DNA of 15,942 nt from Aldersonia sp036524855 (GTDB lineage: Bacteria; Actinomycetota; Actinomycetes; Mycobacteriales; Mycobacteriaceae). The notes beneath the pieces were generated by a model. The model searched no databases and was not told the origin of the DNA. It saw nothing but the letters and a program-made list of their open reading frames with translations. Where the stretch lies: the NCBI GenBank assembly GCA_036524855.1, contig DATDBL010000255.1:1-15942 (forward strand). The letters are read 5' to 3'. This document shows, piece after piece, positions 14,069-15,942 of this stretch (its first letter is position 1; every line of letters starts with the position of its first letter). The position numbers were made by a program, and so were the translations under genes.

Positions 14069-14453
14069 CCACACCGCACGGAGCCCACCGCCCCGGCGCA
14101 CGCCACCGGTGCGCGAACCGTTTCAGGCACAGCGAGCCCACGAACTCCCTCGATACCGTGGACCGGCAGGCCGGCGATCGCGCCGCCACGGTCACCATGG
14201 TGGCGTCCGTCACCGACCGACGCCGGGTCGGCGCTTCGGTTTCTGAACCGGGTCAAGAATCACTTATCGAACAGTCGGAACATCGCCGAGAAGGTCCTCG
14301 GGGTGTCGTCCGTTGCAGGAACGGCCATTTGATTGCGGCCGCAAGCTCGTGCACGTGAGCTACCTCACACGAGCCTTGGCTGATGGTGTCGATTACGCAT
14401 ACAATCTAACCATCGATCACTTCTCACACCGTCACCCCACGAAGGAATCAGCG
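14069..14453 (+). promoter_or_regulatory. Intergenic region with dyads and the promoter of the SDR gene
   Basis: No supportable gene lies in these 385 bp. In order it holds: a short hairpin GCGCAC-N7-GTGCGC (14096-14114) after the operon, without a T-run; GAATCACTTAT (14257-14267), resembling the motif upstream of the hydrolase; a perfect 12-bp palindrome TTGCGGCCGCAA (14333-14344); the dyad GTGAG-CTAC-CTCAC (14355-14368); and a promoter TTGGCT (14376-14381), 18 nt, TACAAT (14400-14405), about 48 nt before the SDR start. The dyads sit just upstream of the -35 box, where an activator or repressor could bind. The promoter call is the firmest part. Confidence 0.55.
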
Positions 14454-15248
14454 ATGACCGTCATCCACCCCGACACCACCGCCGCCGACGCGAGCGTCAC
14501 CAAGAAGGACCTGTTTCGGCTCGACGGGAAGGTCGTACTGATCACCGGCGCTTCCTCGGGCCTCGGCGTCGAGTTCGCACGGGCGTGCGCAGAGGCCGGT
14601 GCCGACATCGTCGTCGCCGCCCGGCGGGTCGACCGGCTGGCGCAGACCGTTGAAATGGTCGAGGCGACCGGACGCGCCGGCCTGGCGGTCGAGTCCGACG
14701 TCTCGAACCCCGACGACTGCCGCGTGGCGGTCGCGGCCGCGATGGACCGCTTCGGCCGGGTCGACGTGCTGATCAACAACGCCGGGATCGAGGACCACGA
14801 CCCAGCGTCGCGGTTGCCGATGGAAAGCTTCCAGCGCGTGATGGATGTCAACGTGACCGCCTGCTTCGTGATGGCACAGGCCGCGGCCGCGGCGATGCCG
14901 GCCGGGTCGTCGATCATCAACGTATCCAGCGTCATGGGTCGCACCACGCTGGAATTCCCGTCCACGGCCTACTCAACCTCCAAGGCAGCCGTCCTCGGAC
15001 TGACTCGCACGCTGGCACGACAGTGGTCCGGCCGCAAGGGCATTCGCGTCAACTCGCTGCTGCCCGGCTTCTTCCCCTCCGAGATGACCGCCGGTCTGCC
15101 GGCCGAAGCGCTCGGCGGTCGGCTAGTCATGGGCCGGCTCGGCCGCCCGGAGGAACTGGCCGCGGCCGTAGTCTTTCTTGCCTCCGACGCCAGCAGTTAC
15201 ATCACCGGCACCGAGATCGTCGTCGACGGTGGTCTGCTGCTCAGCTGA
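14454..15248 (+). CDS. SDR family oxidoreductase, 264 aa
   Basis: A complete classical short-chain dehydrogenase. It has the cofactor motif LITGASSGLG (residues 29-38), NNAG (108-111), the catalytic triad with Ser158 or Ser159 in INVSS, Tyr173 and Lys177 in AYSTSK, and the C-terminal signature ITGTEIVVDGG (250-260). Two arginines after the second strand (VAARR, 54-58) suggest NADP(H) preference, unlike the left-edge SDR. About 20 extra residues precede the Rossmann fold. The ATG at 14454 has AAGGA (14442-14446) 7 nt upstream and its own promoter. The N-terminal extension of the open frame upstream (to 14313) is non-coding. In this context it may oxidise a 3-hydroxyacyl-CoA or an alcohol intermediate, but substrates of SDRs cannot be predicted reliably. 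Confidence 0.92.
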   Translation: MTVIHPDTTAADASVTKKDLFRLDGKVVLITGASSGLGVEFARACAEAGADIVVAARRVDRLAQTVEMVEATGRAGLAVESDVSNPDDCRVAVAAAMDRFGRVDVLINNAGIEDHDPASRLPMESFQRVMDVNVTACFVMAQAAAAAMPAGSSIINVSSVMGRTTLEFPSTAYSTSKAAVLGLTRTLARQWSGRKGIRVNSLLPGFFPSEMTAGLPAEALGGRLVMGRLGRPEELAAAVVFLASDASSYITGTEIVVDGGLLLS

Positions 15249-15265
15249 GTCCAGCGCACCGGGGC

Positions 15266-15318
15266 GCCGGAGGGATTGAGGCACACTTCAACCGCCTGAG
15301 ACGTCGCAATCCTCCGGC
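15266..15318 (+). repeat. Long imperfect stem-loop after the SDR gene
   Basis: GCCGGAGGGATTG (15266-15278) pairs with CAATCCTCCGGC (15307-15318) with one bulged G, giving a 12-bp stem. Inside the loop AGGC (15279-15282) can pair with GCCT (15294-15297), extending the structure. It starts 18 nt after the SDR stop codon, which fits a transcription terminator or an mRNA 3' stabiliser. There is no T-run, but actinomycete terminators often lack one. Confidence 0.5.
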
Positions 15319-15354
15319 TGCGGGTCACCCGCCGCTCGTCGCCGGCACACGGTG

Positions 15355-15424
15355 TGCGAAGTCGCCTCACCCACGGATCGAGTCTGCGGTTATGCATGCC
15401 GCTTCGTCGTCGGGCGACTTCGCA
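15355..15424. repeat. 12-bp perfect inverted repeat with 46-bp spacer
   Basis: TGCGAAGTCGCC (15355-15366) is the exact reverse complement of GGCGACTTCGCA (15413-15424). A third partial copy, TGCGAAGT, appears near 15467. Just before the left arm is a small palindrome CACAC-G-GTGTG. The arms could be recombination or mobile-element ends, or arms of an RNA structure, but no enzyme gene is nearby to support the former. Confidence 0.5.
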
Positions 15425-15773
15425 GCGCAACTTGCAACCTCGCAGACCGAAATTCCAAATCGCCCTGCGAAGTGCGGCACTTGGGCGGGACCGCTCGAAG
15501 AAGGGCCGACGTGAAGGGCTCGACTCGTTCTCGGAACTCGATCAGGTACAGGACTCGTCGAATGCATCACCAATGCCGCCGACGACGACGGACACGTGGT
15601 CATAGGGGGCATGGTCACGAGGACGCAGACCGAAAGCTGCTTCCGTGCTGGGCCGGATGGGCCTGACGACTCGGTATGGGCCCGAAACGACGGGATCGGA
15701 GTCGATTTCGACCAAGAGTGTGTCGCCAGGCCCACGAGGTCGAATAGCCACCGGGGTCGCGCAGCGCCTCAGC

Positions 15774-15942
15774 TCAGACGGTGGCTGCCACTTCGGCGGG
15801 GGCGGGTTCGACGGTGACCTTGATGGCGTCGCCGTTCTTGACGATCTGGAACGCGTCGAGCACGTTGTCCAACGGGATGTGGCGGGTGATGAGGTCCTTG
15901 ACCGGTACCTGGCCGGTGGAGATGTATTCGAGCGCGCGCTTG
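15774..15942 (-). CDS. Zinc-type (medium-chain) alcohol dehydrogenase, C-terminal 55 residues (runs off the right edge)
   Basis: The minus-strand frame ends with a TGA at 15774-15776 and gives a 55-residue C-terminus that includes ALEYISTGQVPVKDLITRHI, PLDNVLDAFQIV and DAIKVTVEP. The pattern 'tGQV.vkdLITh.ipLddv.eAF...' followed by 'aIKVtve' is the conserved end of the MDR/zinc-dependent alcohol dehydrogenase superfamily. The cofactor and zinc ligands are outside the window, so substrate and metal dependence are unknown. It faces the SDR gene convergently across the 525-bp non-coding stretch, so it is a separate transcript. A role in alcohol oxidation for the same lipid pathway is possible but only inferred. 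Confidence 0.8.
   Translation of the reverse strand, partial: KRALEYISTGQVPVKDLITRHIPLDNVLDAFQIVKNGDAIKVTVEPAPAEVAATV

Larger units (their letters stand above)
15249..15773. other. 525-bp stretch without a supportable gene
   Basis: Six-frame reading gives only short open frames without ribosome-binding sites or recognisable motifs. The two most protein-like are an open plus-strand frame from 15515 and a minus-strand frame 15542-15751 (beginning at a GTG), which overlap each other and cannot both be real. Composition is less GC-rich around 15420-15470 than in the neighbouring genes. The region contains two long inverted repeats listed separately. It may be a decayed remnant or a recombination junction, but I see no transposase or integrase homology. 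Confidence 0.5.

Noticed and set aside
15355..15470. CRISPR array or insertion-sequence ends
   Set aside because: Only two inverted arms and one partial copy are seen, with no regular direct repeats, target duplication or transposase gene.
15542..15751. 69-aa minus-strand open frame in the right-hand gap
   Set aside because: It looks somewhat protein-like but has no ribosome-binding site or known motif and competes with an equally open plus-strand frame.

Overview
The window is high-GC DNA with strongly GC-biased third codon positions, GGAGG or AAGGA ribosome-binding sites and overlapping stop/start codons. It looks like an actinomycete chromosome. The gene families (several FadD and FadE proteins, an Ltp1/SCPx-type thiolase, a lipase/acyl-CoA-synthetase fusion of the kind I know from Mycobacterium tuberculosis Rv1683, a PucR regulator and a double TetR regulator) point to the mycolic-acid group (Rhodococcus, Nocardia, Gordonia, Mycobacterium). 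I cannot name the species from sequence alone.

Layout. Positions 1-1876, minus strand: the N-terminus of a short-chain dehydrogenase (SDR) running off the left edge, preceded by a complete acyl-CoA ligase. A 128-bp divergent intergenic region holding a strong inverted repeat separates the ligase from a plus-strand PucR/CdaR-type regulator (2005-3246). A 400-aa protein with two complete TetR modules follows (3338-4540). After a 235-bp control region come an alpha/beta hydrolase (4776-5678) and, translationally coupled to it, the Rv1683-like fusion (5675-8671), which is broken by one in-frame TAG at 8207-8209. A second promoter region (8672-8893) leads to an apparent operon: SCP2/Ltp-type thiolase (8894-10081), acyl-CoA ligase (10129-11706), acyl-CoA dehydrogenase A (11703-12926) and acyl-CoA dehydrogenase B (12923-14068). 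A 385-bp gap with dyads and a recognisable promoter precedes an SDR (14454-15248). A 525-bp stretch with no supportable gene but clear inverted repeats follows, and the C-terminus of a minus-strand zinc-type alcohol dehydrogenase runs off the right edge.

How the genes may work together (inference). The proteins form most of a CoA-dependent beta-oxidation route for a lipophilic acid: hydrolase or lipase to release it, ligases to activate it, a probable two-subunit acyl-CoA dehydrogenase for the first oxidation, SDRs as alcohol or 3-hydroxyacyl-CoA dehydrogenases, and an SCPx-type thiolase for the final cleavage. No enoyl-CoA hydratase is in the window. SCPx-type thiolases and FadE pairs are typical of steroid side chains or alpha-methyl-branched acids, but the substrate cannot be fixed from sequence.

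Most noteworthy: the clean amber interruption of the lipase/synthetase fusion; overlapping alternative hairpins covering the ribosome-binding site of the hydrolase gene; an 11-bp motif (close to CAATTACTTAT) recurring in the control regions of the cluster; the ATTGTGC-N5-GCACAAT dyad in front of the PucR gene; and the tandem TetR architecture.
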